Source of the DNA: Reichenbachiella versicolor
Lineage (GTDB): Bacteria > Bacteroidota > Bacteroidia > Cytophagales > Cyclobacteriaceae
NCBI RefSeq assembly: GCF_003171675.1
Contig: NZ_QFZQ01000001.1
Span: forward strand, 310,001 to 374,000
DNA length: 64,000 nt
Reading direction: 5' to 3'
This document shows, piece by piece, positions 9,306 to 18,653 of the stretch; the first letter of the stretch is position 1; the number at the start of each line of letters is the position of its first letter. The notes beneath the pieces were generated by a model. The model saw nothing but the letters and a program-made list of their open reading frames with translations, was not told the DNA's origin and did no database searches. The position numbers were made by a program, and so were the translations under genes.

Positions 9306-9971
9306 ATGTCTCTAGGGAAAAATATTAATAAAGGTGAATCAAAGCCTGCAGAGGTTCAACCTTCCGATGCAGAAAGTGCTGTTCCAGCTACAACATCAAG
9401 TATGGACGCTACTAAACTTCAGGAAATAAACGAATCTGTAGCTGCCGTTAGTGCTAGTGGTGGACAAGAAGCATTAAAAGCCCAAGAACAAGATATGCTT
9501 GAGGCTGCGATTCTAGATTCTGATCGTGTCATGCTTATTGTATTTCCAGTAGGAGAAGAAGAGTATGCTATTTCTATTGATGATATTAGGGAAGTCGTTC
9601 CTATTCCTCCAATTGCTATTATTCCTCAAGTGCCCGATTATGTGAAAGGAGTAGCGAATGTTCGAGGGAATGTATTAGCAATTATTAATCTCTTAAAGAT
9701 GTTTTCTAAGGCTGAAGAGGTTAAAGAGAAAGCAGACCCAAAATTTGTTTTGGTTATTAAGAGTGAGGAAATGCAATTCGCAATTAGTTGTACTACGGTA
9801 CCCAATACAATGATCGTATCAAAAGCCGAGATAGATCCTCCTTCTAATATTATTAACAACTCTGGTCAGATTTCTGATTATGTAAAAGGAATTATCAAGA
9901 GAGAAAAACGAATGATTGTTTGGATTGATATTCACGACTTGATGGCTCGAACTGAGATTACAAGCGAATAA
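9306..9971 (+). CDS. cheW: CheW-like chemotaxis adaptor
   Basis: 221 residues from the ATG at 9306; an in-frame TTG at 9297 overlaps the previous stop and is less likely. The first 70 residues are a low-complexity, Ala/Glu/Ser-rich tail. The CheW domain begins near residue 75 ([25 protein letters not shown]) and contains [17 protein letters not shown], which fits the receptor- and CheA-binding beta fold. It would link the adjacent MCP to CheA. A second CheW lies in the same operon at 12953. Confidence 0.9.
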   Translation: MSLGKNINKGESKPAEVQPSDAESAVPATTSSMDATKLQEINESVAAVSASGGQEALKAQEQDMLEAAILDSDRVMLIVFPVGEEEYAISIDDIREVVPIPPIAIIPQVPDYVKGVANVRGNVLAIINLLKMFSKAEEVKEKADPKFVLVIKSEEMQFAISCTTVPNTMIVSKAEIDPPSNIINNSGQISDYVKGIIKREKRMIVWIDIHDLMARTEITSE

Positions 9972-9981
9972 GAAAAAAACA

Positions 9982-12159
9982 ATGAGACTGGAGATAAATA
10001 AACAAGGATTAGTTTTAAGTGGAGCATTGTCTGTGTTGTTATTGACGTTGTCTATGTTTTTCTACTTTTCTACAAAAAAACTTGTGAACTCTGGTATCAA
10101 TGAGCAACTAGTATCAGATTTTCAATATATTTCAGTTACAGGCCTAATATTAGGATCTTCGGTTTTATTAATTTCTTTAGTTCTATTTATTAGATCATTA
10201 ACTAGTACAGAAGGAGGAAATGCTAGAATTAATGAAATTAAAACTTTGATCGATAAACTTTCCATTGGAGAGCTAGAAGGAAATTCCGATTTAGTTGAAG
10301 ACAATACAGAATTGGGTCGCTTATCAGCTTCAGTCAATAGGCTGATTAACGATATGTATAAAAAGGTAGAATTTTCTAAGCAGATTGGTTCTGGCTTTTT
10401 AAATGCAGAGTTTGAGGTGAGTAGTGAAAAAGATGAATTAGGGAATTCATTGGTTTTGATTAGAGATCATCTTTCTAATTTAATAAACGAAACACGAGAA
10501 GTTATCTGGTTGGTAGGAGATCAGGGTGAGCTTAATACAAGAGTAGAGCTAAACGACAAACAAGGTGTTTGGAGAGATATTAGTGGGTCAATTAATAGTT
10601 TAATAGATTCTCTATCTAAACCTTTATTTACATTCAATTCCTTGTTCAGTAAGTTGTCATCTGGAGATATGACTCAGCGTTACAATGAAGAATCAAAAGG
10701 AGACATTAAAAGAATGGCTGATAATTTAAATATTGCCTTAGCTAATGTAGATGGTCTTCTCTACCAAATCTCAAAAACAGCTGTAACAATCGACGATGCC
10801 TCTGAAGAGATGCTTACTTCTAGTCAAGAAATGAGTACCAATACACGAGAGATAGCCTCAGCTATTTCCCAAATGAGTCATGGTGCACAAAATCAAGTGA
10901 CAAAAGTTGATGAGTCATCTTTGTTGATAGAAACAATTCTTAGAACTTCCAATGATGTAGGAGATAGAGCTGAAAATATTAACCGCGCTGCTAAGCAGGG
11001 AGTAGAGACTAGTGAAAGAGGAATGAAGATGGTTCATAATATGGTAGAAAATATGGACGATATAGGTCAATTTTCTACTCAAGCTAACGACTCAATCAAG
11101 GTTCTCACTGAAAGGTCTCAAGAAATAGCTCGTGTTCTAGGGTTGATTACTGAGATAGCTTCCCAAACAAACTTACTTGCTTTAAATGCGGCAATAGAAG
11201 CTGCTCAAGCAGGGGATGCAGGTAGAGGGTTTGCTGTCGTAGCTGAGGAAATTAGAAAACTGGCAGAAGATTCCCGAAATTCAGCTAGAGAAATCGAAAC
11301 TTTAATTAATGATGTTCAAATAGATACAAATGCTGCTGCTAAGGCCATTACCACAATGAATCAAAGTGTGAAAAACGGTCAAGTCACATCTAAACAAGTA
11401 GTTGAGGCATTCGAAGATATTTCAAAGTCTTCAACTGACACATTGAATTTTTCAGAAGGAATTTTAGTAAGTACAAAAGATCAGACAGAAGGAATTAACA
11501 ACGTAGTGACCATAATAGAAGGAGTTGTAGTGATAGCTGAACAGACAGCTGCTGGTACAGAAGAAGTGGCTAGTAGTGCTACAGAACTCTCGACTGGAAT
11601 GGATGGGTACAATGATAAAATAACTGAGCTGACGCAAATTGCCGATTCTCTTAGAGAAGGAGTAAGTATGATCAAGATCTCGGGAGAGGCAGGTAAAAAT
11701 GATAAAATGTTCAAAATGAGGGAATATTATGAACGTGAGAAGTTTTTATTGGGTGCTCTATTAGATCATAGTATTGATTCAATTTACTTTAAAGATAAAG
11801 ACAGTAAGTTCATAAGATGGAGTAAATCCATGGAAGCATTGTTTGGGACTAGTAATTTAGAAGGTAAATCAGATTATGACTTTTTTGGAGAGCATGCTGA
11901 CTCATCCCGTGAGGATGAGGTCAAAATTATGGAGTCTGGTAAGCCAATGATTAATAGAATTCAGGTTGTGGATCTTAATAATGGTGAAGTTAAGTATGAG
12001 ACTACTACAAAGATGCCATTATTTGATTTGGAGAATCAAGTGATAGGTACTTTTGGGATTTCAAGAGATTTAACTAAGAATATGGTGGCTGATTCTAGTA
12101 CAACTGATCTTATTCAACAGCTTAAATTGAAAATAGATGAATCTATTCGCGAAGAATAG
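9982..12159 (+). CDS. Methyl-accepting chemotaxis protein with C-terminal PAS domain
   Basis: 725 residues. Two membrane segments (about 10-30 and 51-71) enclose only about 20 residues, so there is no periplasmic ligand domain. HAMP-like coiled segments follow. The conserved signalling tip near residues 390-425 includes [19 protein letters not shown] and [18 protein letters not shown]. After the signalling domain (from about 570) a PAS domain is appended: [17 protein letters not shown] and [11 protein letters not shown]. Sensing is therefore probably cytoplasmic, and the PAS domain sits at the membrane-proximal end of the antiparallel hairpin. It lies 10 bp after cheW. Confidence 0.92.
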   Translation: MRLEINKQGLVLSGALSVLLLTLSMFFYFSTKKLVNSGINEQLVSDFQYISVTGLILGSSVLLISLVLFIRSLTSTEGGNARINEIKTLIDKLSIGELEGNSDLVEDNTELGRLSASVNRLINDMYKKVEFSKQIGSGFLNAEFEVSSEKDELGNSLVLIRDHLSNLINETREVIWLVGDQGELNTRVELNDKQGVWRDISGSINSLIDSLSKPLFTFNSLFSKLSSGDMTQRYNEESKGDIKRMADNLNIALANVDGLLYQISKTAVTIDDASEEMLTSSQEMSTNTREIASAISQMSHGAQNQVTKVDESSLLIETILRTSNDVGDRAENINRAAKQGVETSERGMKMVHNMVENMDDIGQFSTQANDSIKVLTERSQEIARVLGLITEIASQTNLLALNAAIEAAQAGDAGRGFAVVAEEIRKLAEDSRNSAREIETLINDVQIDTNAAAKAITTMNQSVKNGQVTSKQVVEAFEDISKSSTDTLNFSEGILVSTKDQTEGINNVVTIIEGVVVIAEQTAAGTEEVASSATELSTGMDGYNDKITELTQIADSLREGVSMIKISGEAGKNDKMFKMREYYEREKFLLGALLDHSIDSIYFKDKDSKFIRWSKSMEALFGTSNLEGKSDYDFFGEHADSSREDEVKIMESGKPMINRIQVVDLNNGEVKYETTTKMPLFDLENQVIGTFGISRDLTKNMVADSSTTDLIQQLKLKIDESIREE

Positions 12160-12186
12160 AGACAAGTAAACCGGAGGAATTGAGAT

Positions 12187-12948
12187 ATGCCTAATACGAC
12201 CATTTATACAATCATTAACCAAAAAGGAGGAACTGGTAAAACAACTACAGCGGTGAATTTGAGTTGTGCAATTGCCAAGAAAAGAAAAAAGGTTTTGTTA
12301 ATAGATTTGGATCCCCAAGGAAATCTTAGCTACTGGTTAGGTTGTGGTGAAATAGAATTGAGTGTAGGAGATTGGATGCTTGGAGAGTGCCTTTTGGAGG
12401 ATGTAGCTATGAGTAGAGAAGGGGTTGATGTAATTCCATCGGATATGAATCTGGCAGATTTGGAAATTAATATTGCTAGTATGGATAATCGAGAAAGTCT
12501 ACTAAAAACTGCCTTAGGTCAGATTGAAGGTTATGATTATGTAATTATTGACTGTCCTCCCTCATTATCTTTATTAACAGTCAACGCGCTAACAGCTTCT
12601 AATAAAGTAATTGTTCCATTGCAAATGGAAGTGCTTAGCCTTCAAGGACTAGATCAAATTATATCTACTGTTGGCAAGATAAAAGACGTATTAAATCCAG
12701 ATCTTCAAATTGAAGGCTTATTACCAGTAATGGTAGATAATAGAAGAAAATTAAGTAAAGAAGTTCATGATCACATATCACAGAATTATGAAGTGAACAT
12801 ATTTAAGTCTCGTATCCGTACTAATGTGAGAATAAGTGAAGCGCCTTCTTTTGGTGAGAGTGTTTTGAGTTATTCTCCATCGTCAAATAGTGCAGCTGAT
12901 TATACTGCATTTGCTAAAGAAATTCTTTCATTGAACAAGAAAAAATAA
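12187..12948 (+). CDS. ParA/Soj-family ATPase of the chemosensory operon
   Basis: 253 residues, cytoplasmic. The deviant Walker A motif INQKGGTGKTTTAVNL lies at residues 9-24, Walker A' is LLIDLDPQGNLSYWLG, and Walker B is YVIIDCPPSL. No N-terminal DNA-binding extension and no parB gene are present, so chromosome or plasmid partitioning is unlikely. Its position between the MCP and second CheW suggests a ParC/PpfA-like role in placing or segregating chemosensory arrays; this is inference from context. A GGAGG-like purine tract precedes the ATG. Confidence 0.88.
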   Translation: MPNTTIYTIINQKGGTGKTTTAVNLSCAIAKKRKKVLLIDLDPQGNLSYWLGCGEIELSVGDWMLGECLLEDVAMSREGVDVIPSDMNLADLEINIASMDNRESLLKTALGQIEGYDYVIIDCPPSLSLLTVNALTASNKVIVPLQMEVLSLQGLDQIISTVGKIKDVLNPDLQIEGLLPVMVDNRRKLSKEVHDHISQNYEVNIFKSRIRTNVRISEAPSFGESVLSYSPSSNSAADYTAFAKEILSLNKKK

Positions 12949-12952
12949 GGAC

Positions 12953-13756
12953 ATGCCAATAGGAAAGAACCTTAAAAAGGATACGCTAATTCCTTCAGGA
13001 AAGAAGGTGAAGGCTACCAAGGCTGTAACTAAGAAAAAGACTACGCTTAAAAAGAAAACACCTGAAGCTACTCAGGAAATAGCTGAGCAAATAGAGGAAA
13101 AAGTAGTTCAGAGTTTAGAAGTCTCCGATGCTGAGAAGCAGGTAATAGATGAGGGAGCTCAAATTAGAAAGCAAATAAGCAGTGGTGAATACATTACTGA
13201 AAAAGAATACCAAGAAAGACAACGTCTTCAGGCTAAGTTTGATGATGAAATATTAAGTTATAAGGGTAAAGAACTACAGCTTGTAACATTTACAATTGGA
13301 GATGAACGATATGCTATTGACATTGATGCAATTAAAGAAGTAGTTCCAATACCACAGATAGCAAAAATTCCTCATGCTCCATTGTTTATCAAAGGAGTAG
13401 CAAATATCCGCGGTGTTATTATGGTCATTATTGACCTTGATTATAAATTCAAATACAAGACAGAAAAAGAAGACTCTGCTGTTTTGGCCAATAAAGAGGG
13501 TGTTTATACCGTAGTTATTAAAGGTTCCATTTTTAATGCGGCTATAATAGTGAATGAAGTTCCTACTACCTTAAAAGTAAGTGGAGATAATATGGTAAGT
13601 TCAGCCGGTCTATTAGGTCATACAGCATTAGATGAAACTTATATTAAGGGGTTAATCAAAACCGATATAGGAATGGTTATATATCTCGATATCAAGGAAC
13701 TTATAGAAGACAATGATGTAAAAGTAATGTCTCAAACTATCGCTCAATTAAAATAA
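12953..13756 (+). CDS. cheW: CheW-like adaptor with lysine-rich N-terminal tail
   Basis: 267 residues. Residues 1-40 are rich in Lys, Thr and Ala (KKVKATKAVTKKKTTLKKK) and residues 40-100 are acidic and helical. The CheW domain starts near residue 103 (QLVTFTIGDERYAIDIDAIKEVVPIPQI), followed by FIKGVANIRGVIMVIIDL. The basic tail could contact DNA, an acidic partner or the ParA protein encoded 4 bp upstream. ParA-family cargo adaptors often carry basic N termini that stimulate the ATPase, so a ParA-CheW link is a testable idea, not an observation. Confidence 0.9.
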   Translation: MPIGKNLKKDTLIPSGKKVKATKAVTKKKTTLKKKTPEATQEIAEQIEEKVVQSLEVSDAEKQVIDEGAQIRKQISSGEYITEKEYQERQRLQAKFDDEILSYKGKELQLVTFTIGDERYAIDIDAIKEVVPIPQIAKIPHAPLFIKGVANIRGVIMVIIDLDYKFKYKTEKEDSAVLANKEGVYTVVIKGSIFNAAIIVNEVPTTLKVSGDNMVSSAGLLGHTALDETYIKGLIKTDIGMVIYLDIKELIEDNDVKVMSQTIAQLK

Positions 13757-13765
13757 GTAAAGGCA

Positions 13766-14800
13766 TTGCAAAAAATTAAAGTTCTCATAGCTGACGATTC
13801 TGGCTTCATGCGTTTGCTGATTTCAGATATTCTTGCTGAAAGTCAGGTGATAGAGGTTGTCGGGACAGCTGTAGACGGAAAGGATGCGGTAGAGCAGGTT
13901 AAGAAAACTAAGCCTGATGTTCTTCTTTTGGACATGAATATGGGTGACTACAGTGGATTGTACGCAGTAGAGCGTATAATGGAAGAATGCCCACTGCCTA
14001 TATTGATTTTGAGTGCATTAGGGAATACCGATCTACAACCAATTTTCGAAGCACTTGATTTAGGTGCAGTAGATTATTTAAATAAACCGCAAAGAGGTAG
14101 TTCTAAACTTCGATTGATTGAACAAGAACTGCTTCATAAGATACAAAGTGTTAGTAGGGCAAATTTTGAAGTATCTAGTACCATTGATACTAGAATAAAT
14201 ACTAATACACACACCTTCAGCGCTGAGAAGAATTACGATATGATTGTAATCGGTGCATCTACAGGTGGACCATCAGCGATTGAAAAGGTTATCAACTCAT
14301 TGCCAGGAAATCTTGTAGTTCCTGTTATAATCGTTCAGCATATGCCTTCAAACTTTATTGGTTCTTTTGTTAAAAGACTAGACGGAATGACACCACTAAA
14401 AGTAATGGAAGGAAGAGCTAATGTTAAGCCAAAGGCGGGACAAGTAATTGTAGCTCCAGGGAATACCAATATGATATTGGAGAAAACCAGTTTGGGAGAT
14501 GTTAAAATAGGTTTTACTGATGAAGTGTATAGAGAGTATGACAAACCTTCGATCAATGCGTTGATGCTATCTGCAGCAGAAGTTGTAGGGGGGCGTACTA
14601 TTGGTGTAATTTTAACAGGAATGGGTAAAGATGGAATGCTAGGTATGAAGGCGATTCGTGATAAGGGAGGTTATACAATTGCACAAAGTCAAAAAACATG
14701 TGTAATTTATGGGATGCCTAAGGCGGCAGTTGCATTTGAAGCTGTCGAACGGTCGATTGATATAGATGAAATTGGAGGATTTTTAGTAAATAGTTTGTAA
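13766..14800 (+). CDS. cheB: Chemotaxis protein-glutamate methylesterase
   Basis: 344 residues from a TTG start 9 bp after the preceding gene; no suitable ATG is available before the receiver domain. Residues 3-125 are a receiver domain with D10/D11 and phosphoacceptor D56. The methylesterase domain carries the catalytic triad S165 (VIGASTGGPSA), H192 (QHMPSNF) and D289 (GMGKDGMLG). It removes methyl groups from, and deamidates, receptors. CheR is encoded at 17240 in the same operon, so adaptation is complete. Confidence 0.95.
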   Translation: MQKIKVLIADDSGFMRLLISDILAESQVIEVVGTAVDGKDAVEQVKKTKPDVLLLDMNMGDYSGLYAVERIMEECPLPILILSALGNTDLQPIFEALDLGAVDYLNKPQRGSSKLRLIEQELLHKIQSVSRANFEVSSTIDTRINTNTHTFSAEKNYDMIVIGASTGGPSAIEKVINSLPGNLVVPVIIVQHMPSNFIGSFVKRLDGMTPLKVMEGRANVKPKAGQVIVAPGNTNMILEKTSLGDVKIGFTDEVYREYDKPSINALMLSAAEVVGGRTIGVILTGMGKDGMLGMKAIRDKGGYTIAQSQKTCVIYGMPKAAVAFEAVERSIDIDEIGGFLVNSL

Positions 14801-14806
14801 AAGAAG

Positions 14807-16555
14807 ATGTCCAAAGAATCAGAATATATTGAACTCTTTCGTCAGGAAGCTCTCGAGAATTTTGAGCAGCTTAATAACCTGTTTACAGAGCTAGAAAAAA
14901 ATCATAAGAATCAGGATGCGATTAATTCTATTTTTAGAATTACTCATACACTGAAAGGAAATGCTATGGGGATCGGAGTTGATCCTGTAGCTAAACTGGC
15001 TCATGTCATGGAAGATGTCATGGGAGCAGTAAAAAATGGTGAAATATCACTGAATCAAGAGCTTTTTGATAACTTATTCAAGGCTAATGATAAACTTGGA
15101 GCGTTGATTCAGGCTTTAGAGACTGGCGAAAAAGTTAGTTTCTTAGGAATAAATACTAAGCTGAAGATTCTATTGAAAAATGCTCTAGAATCGGGTGCAG
15201 GGGATGGTGATGGTACTGGAGATTCAGCTGATGCTGAGAAATCTACTTCTGAGATCAATCAAGCAGAGTTAACCGAGGAGATGATTGAAGAGGAGGAGGA
15301 CGAAGTGGATGAAAGTGCCTCTCAACCAAGTATTACTTTTACTGAAGTAATTCAGATACCAATTAAGAAAATGGATGAGCTGATGAATCTTGTAGGTCAG
15401 CTTATTATTGAAAGAGATAGATTAATTAGTGTCAATACAGAAGCTGGAACTGGTACATCTCAGTTTGAAAGACTTCAAAGAATAAGTTCGGACCTTCAAT
15501 ACGCTGTAATGAATGCAAGAATGGTTCAAGTGGGATTTTTATTTAATAAGTTCCACAGAATTGTTCGTGACGTTGGAGCTATTGAAAAGAAAAAAGTAAA
15601 TCTTGAGATCAAAGGCACAGATGTTGAGATTGATAGAAATATTTTGAAAATCATGAGTGATTCGTTGATTCACTTAGTGCGTAACGCAGTGAGTCATGGA
15701 ATAGAGCCAGCATCAGTAAGAGCTGAACGCAATAAAAGTGATGTTGGTACGATTACTTTAAATGCACGATATGAAAAAGATAATGTCGTAATAGACGTAT
15801 CCGACGATGGTAATGGAATAGATGCAGAAGCTATAAGATATAGGGTTGTCAAAAGAGATATGATGACAAAGGCTGCTGCTGACGCCATGAGTGACGACGA
15901 TATAATAATGAAAATTTTCGAGCCAGGATTTTCAAATGCGGAGAAGGTTACAGAAATATCTGGACGAGGTGTCGGAATGGATGTGGTTAAGAGAGCTACT
16001 GAGTCAATAGGAGGTCACATTAGTCTTGATACGGTTGTAGGACATGGGTCTACAGTTTCTCTCCATTTGCCTTCGTCATTGGCATTGAAAGGTGCTCTAC
16101 TATTTGAGATTGGTACTCAGGAATACGCCATTCCATTGTCTTATACTAAAGCGGTCATTTCAGTTAATATTGAAGAAATTCATAAGATTAGCGATGGATT
16201 GATGATTAATTATCTCGATAATACAATTTCAATCGTTTTCCTTAAAGATATTATCAATGCGAAGAAACTATCTGAGCTAAAGAAGGATGGAGCTCTTCAT
16301 AAGACTTTTGAAGCTTTAGAAGATTCTACGGAATTGGATGTTATTGTAATATCTTACATGGGTAAAGAAATGGGAGTGGTAGTCGATAGATTATTACTCC
16401 AAAGAGAAATAATCGAAAAGTCTTTAGTTAAGCCTTTAGATAAAGTAAAAATGATAAGTGGCACTACTATTTTAGGAAATGGTAATGTATGCCCGATCAT
16501 AGATATTGTAGCTTTGATAGATATGCTATATAAAACCAAAGCTATAGCGGAATAA
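14807..16555 (+). CDS. cheA: Chemotaxis histidine kinase lacking the CheY-binding P2 domain
   Basis: 582 residues. The Hpt domain (1-115) has the phosphorylated histidine at 47 (ITHTLKGNAMGIG). Instead of a P2 domain, an acidic linker (about 130-180, with EEEEDEVDES) leads directly to the dimerisation helices (IPIKKMDELMNLVGQLI). The ATPase domain contains HLVRNAVSHGIEP, DVSDDGNGID and GRGVGMDVV. The C-terminal CheW-like domain begins near residue 425 (ALLFEIGTQEYAIPLS). Both CheB and CheY in the operon are candidate phosphoacceptors. The start is the ATG 6 bp after cheB. Confidence 0.95.
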   Translation: MSKESEYIELFRQEALENFEQLNNLFTELEKNHKNQDAINSIFRITHTLKGNAMGIGVDPVAKLAHVMEDVMGAVKNGEISLNQELFDNLFKANDKLGALIQALETGEKVSFLGINTKLKILLKNALESGAGDGDGTGDSADAEKSTSEINQAELTEEMIEEEEDEVDESASQPSITFTEVIQIPIKKMDELMNLVGQLIIERDRLISVNTEAGTGTSQFERLQRISSDLQYAVMNARMVQVGFLFNKFHRIVRDVGAIEKKKVNLEIKGTDVEIDRNILKIMSDSLIHLVRNAVSHGIEPASVRAERNKSDVGTITLNARYEKDNVVIDVSDDGNGIDAEAIRYRVVKRDMMTKAAADAMSDDDIIMKIFEPGFSNAEKVTEISGRGVGMDVVKRATESIGGHISLDTVVGHGSTVSLHLPSSLALKGALLFEIGTQEYAIPLSYTKAVISVNIEEIHKISDGLMINYLDNTISIVFLKDIINAKKLSELKKDGALHKTFEALEDSTELDVIVISYMGKEMGVVVDRLLLQREIIEKSLVKPLDKVKMISGTTILGNGNVCPIIDIVALIDMLYKTKAIAE

Positions 16556-16588
16556 ATTGGATAAAATACTAAACAGATAAGATAGAGG

Positions 16589-17224
16589 ATGTTAAGTAAA
16601 TGGACTGAAAAAGAAGCGCAAGTAGCTGATAGACTCATCAAGTATGGATTGGCCAAAGGGTCTTTAGCTTTAGAGATGGTAGTACAGTCCCCTGTTGTGA
16701 TTAAGCAAATAGAAATGGATTTATCTCAGGAGAATGGTATTACTTTATTTACCAACAAAGGGGATTCTAAGTGTCATTTGCTTCGTACGGATTTGGTAGG
16801 TGATTTAAAAGGATTTTGTCATTTAGTTTTTACTGAAGATGATGTGACTAAGATCCAACAAAAATGTCTTCCAGCTGAAGTACTTGAGCAGAATAATTCA
16901 CACAGTCGGATGATGAAAATGGAGTTCATGACTGAACTAGACAATATGGTGGCAGGTGCAGTCATTACCGAGTTGGCGAATTATTTAGAGCTTGAAATGT
17001 ACGGAAATGTTCCGGCACTAAATGTAGTTAATGCAGGAGAGGCTAACGCTATAATAACTAAAGAAGCCAACGAAGCGGAAGCTCCAAATGCTCTTAGAGG
17101 GATTATGCACGTTCCAGAACTCAATGTTTTTGTTGAGTTTATTTGGGCGTTTCAAGAAAGAATAATTGATTTAATAAAAAATTTCTCAGAGAGTGAAAAA
17201 TCTAGAGATTTAGTAGAATTATAA
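16589..17224 (+). CDS. CheC-like CheY-P phosphatase
   Basis: 211 residues. It has the CheC/CheX/FliY phosphatase signature: TELDN followed after exactly 22 residues by the proline in GNVPAL, that is ExxN-x22-P. The usual Asp or Ser four residues before the glutamate is a glutamate here. Only one copy of the motif is obvious, so it is CheC-like but probably single-site. It would dephosphorylate CheY and so end the signal. It lies between cheA and cheR in the operon, 33 bp after cheA. Confidence 0.8.
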   Translation: MLSKWTEKEAQVADRLIKYGLAKGSLALEMVVQSPVVIKQIEMDLSQENGITLFTNKGDSKCHLLRTDLVGDLKGFCHLVFTEDDVTKIQQKCLPAEVLEQNNSHSRMMKMEFMTELDNMVAGAVITELANYLELEMYGNVPALNVVNAGEANAIITKEANEAEAPNALRGIMHVPELNVFVEFIWAFQERIIDLIKNFSESEKSRDLVEL

Positions 17225-17239
17225 CCAACTAACTACCAA

Positions 17240-18055
17240 GTGATCGAAAGAATATCAGATGAAGAGTTGAACTCGTTAGTTCAGGCGATGAAAAATCGTT
17301 ACGATCTTGACTTTTCGAATTATGAAAAGAAGTCGTTTAAACGAAGTATCGTCCGGCTAATGATGAAACACAAGATGGAGTCCATGCTTGAGCTTTGGTC
17401 GCGAATTATTCGTGACAAACAGTTCTTTCTTGATAGTATAGATGACTTGTTAGTGAATTTGACGGAGCTTTTTCGTAATCCAGATGCTTGGATTATGATT
17501 CGAGATAAGATTCTTCCCGAATTTAGAAGTAAATCTTCCCTTAAAATATGGCACGCAGGCTGTTCTACAGGAGAGGAAGTATATACTATGGGAATCGTCC
17601 TCGAAGAGAAAAGATTATTGCACAAGGTGGAACAACTTGCTACAGATTTAAGTTCTACCGCTCTAGCAACTGCAATTAAAGGAGAATATTCTCTTTTAAT
17701 TTTAAAACAATATATGAAACCGTTCTTGTCGTTTTATCCGAACAAGAAAATGGAGAATTTTTTTGATTTCAGTGATAAATTTGCTGTTATCAAAGATACT
17801 TATCGCAAGCATGTTCGCTTTTTGAATCATAATTTGGTTCATGATGAAATGCATGAGAGATTTGATATTATCTTTTGTCGAAATGTAATGATATATTTCG
17901 ATGAAAATTTGAAAGTACAAGTATTAAAGATGTTTCATGAATGCTTGAAGCCAGGAGGGACATTAGTCATTGGGTACTATGATATAATGCCAGATGCTGG
18001 GAAAGAGATTTTTGACGCATTTGATGTGAAAACCAGAATTTATAAAAAGAAATAA
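17240..18055 (+). CDS. cheR: Chemotaxis receptor methyltransferase
   Basis: 271 residues from a GTG start. The N-terminal all-helical domain (1-75) contains LTELFRNPDAW. The SAM-binding domain has KIWHAGCSTGEEVYTMGI (about residues 97-114), and FDIIFCRNVMIYFDE marks the conserved acidic/aromatic active-site end. It methylates glutamates in the MCP. It lacks a C-terminal NWETF-binding region or TPR domain. Fifteen bases separate it from the CheC-like gene. Confidence 0.94.
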   Translation: MIERISDEELNSLVQAMKNRYDLDFSNYEKKSFKRSIVRLMMKHKMESMLELWSRIIRDKQFFLDSIDDLLVNLTELFRNPDAWIMIRDKILPEFRSKSSLKIWHAGCSTGEEVYTMGIVLEEKRLLHKVEQLATDLSSTALATAIKGEYSLLILKQYMKPFLSFYPNKKMENFFDFSDKFAVIKDTYRKHVRFLNHNLVHDEMHERFDIIFCRNVMIYFDENLKVQVLKMFHECLKPGGTLVIGYYDIMPDAGKEIFDAFDVKTRIYKKK

Positions 18056-18071
18056 CTAAATATTTATCAAT

Positions 18072-18434
18072 ATGAGCAAGAGAGTATTAGTAGTTGACGA
18101 CTCTATGTACATGCGTACTTTGATTAAAGATGCTTTGATCAAGGAAGGATTTGAGATAGCTGGAGAGGCTCCAAATGGCGAATCTGCTATTGATTTGGCA
18201 ATGGAATTGAAACCAGATTTAATTACTTTGGATAATATCCTTCCTGATATGATTGGTACTGATATTTTGAAAGTTTTGATGGATGAAGGTCTTGAGGCTA
18301 AAGTCGTCATGGTTAGTGCTGTAGGGCAGCAATCTGTGATCAACGAAGGTATAGAGCTAGGTGCGTCAGATTATATCGTAAAGCCATTTACTGCAGAGGA
18401 TTTGGTAGAGGTAGTTAAGAAACACGTAGGATAA
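18072..18434 (+). CDS. cheY: CheY-like single-domain response regulator
   Basis: 120 residues comprising only a receiver domain. Acidic pair D9/D10, phosphoacceptor D54 (ITLDNILPDM), S82 (VMVSAVGQQ) and K104 (YIVKPFTAED) are all present. It is the last gene of the chemosensory operon, 16 bp after cheR and followed by a terminator hairpin. Since no flagellar gene is present here and related organisms glide, its target is unlikely to be FliM; the gliding machinery or another regulator is possible. Confidence 0.93.
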   Translation: MSKRVLVVDDSMYMRTLIKDALIKEGFEIAGEAPNGESAIDLAMELKPDLITLDNILPDMIGTDILKVLMDEGLEAKVVMVSAVGQQSVINEGIELGASDYIVKPFTAEDLVEVVKKHVG

Positions 18435-18447
18435 GAAAAATATAATT

Positions 18448-18473
18448 GGAGTTGGTATAAGCTAGCTCCTTTT
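18448..18473 (+). terminator. Intrinsic terminator after cheY
   Basis: A 9-bp stem with GU pairs (GGAGTTGGT at 18448-18456 and GCTAGCTCC at 18461-18469) has a 4-nt loop and is followed by TTTT and a T-rich tail. It is 13 bp after the cheY stop and would end the long signalling transcript. Confidence 0.7.
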
Positions 18474-18480
18474 AGTTTCT

Positions 18481-18653
18481 CCTTAACTTGTCGAACAAAG
18501 TTTAAATATTGGAGTATACGGTAGTATATGTACCCTTGAAATATTTGTGCTTTTGCAAAATTTCGAGGTACTGGGCTGGGTCTATCTCATGCTCATAGGT
18601 GGACTATGGATTCCAACCCGCTTCTTATTAAGTTTGATTAGGTTAGGTAGAAC
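18481..18653 (+). ncRNA. Possible small RNA upstream of a strong terminator
   Basis: This gap holds no gene. Part of it (about 18568-18632) is clearly richer in G+C than the surrounding intergenic DNA and contains short complementary segments, for example CATAG and CTATG five bases apart and GGGT pairing with ACCC. It ends in a perfect intrinsic terminator (18654-18695) although the cheY transcript already has its own terminator at 18448. That leaves room for an independent short transcript. I do not recognise a known RNA family (not tRNA, tmRNA or SRP RNA). Confidence 0.2.

Noticed and set aside
16354-16656. Antisense frame of 100 codons over cheA and the CheC-like gene
   Set aside because: It is fully covered by two well-supported genes and shows no motif.
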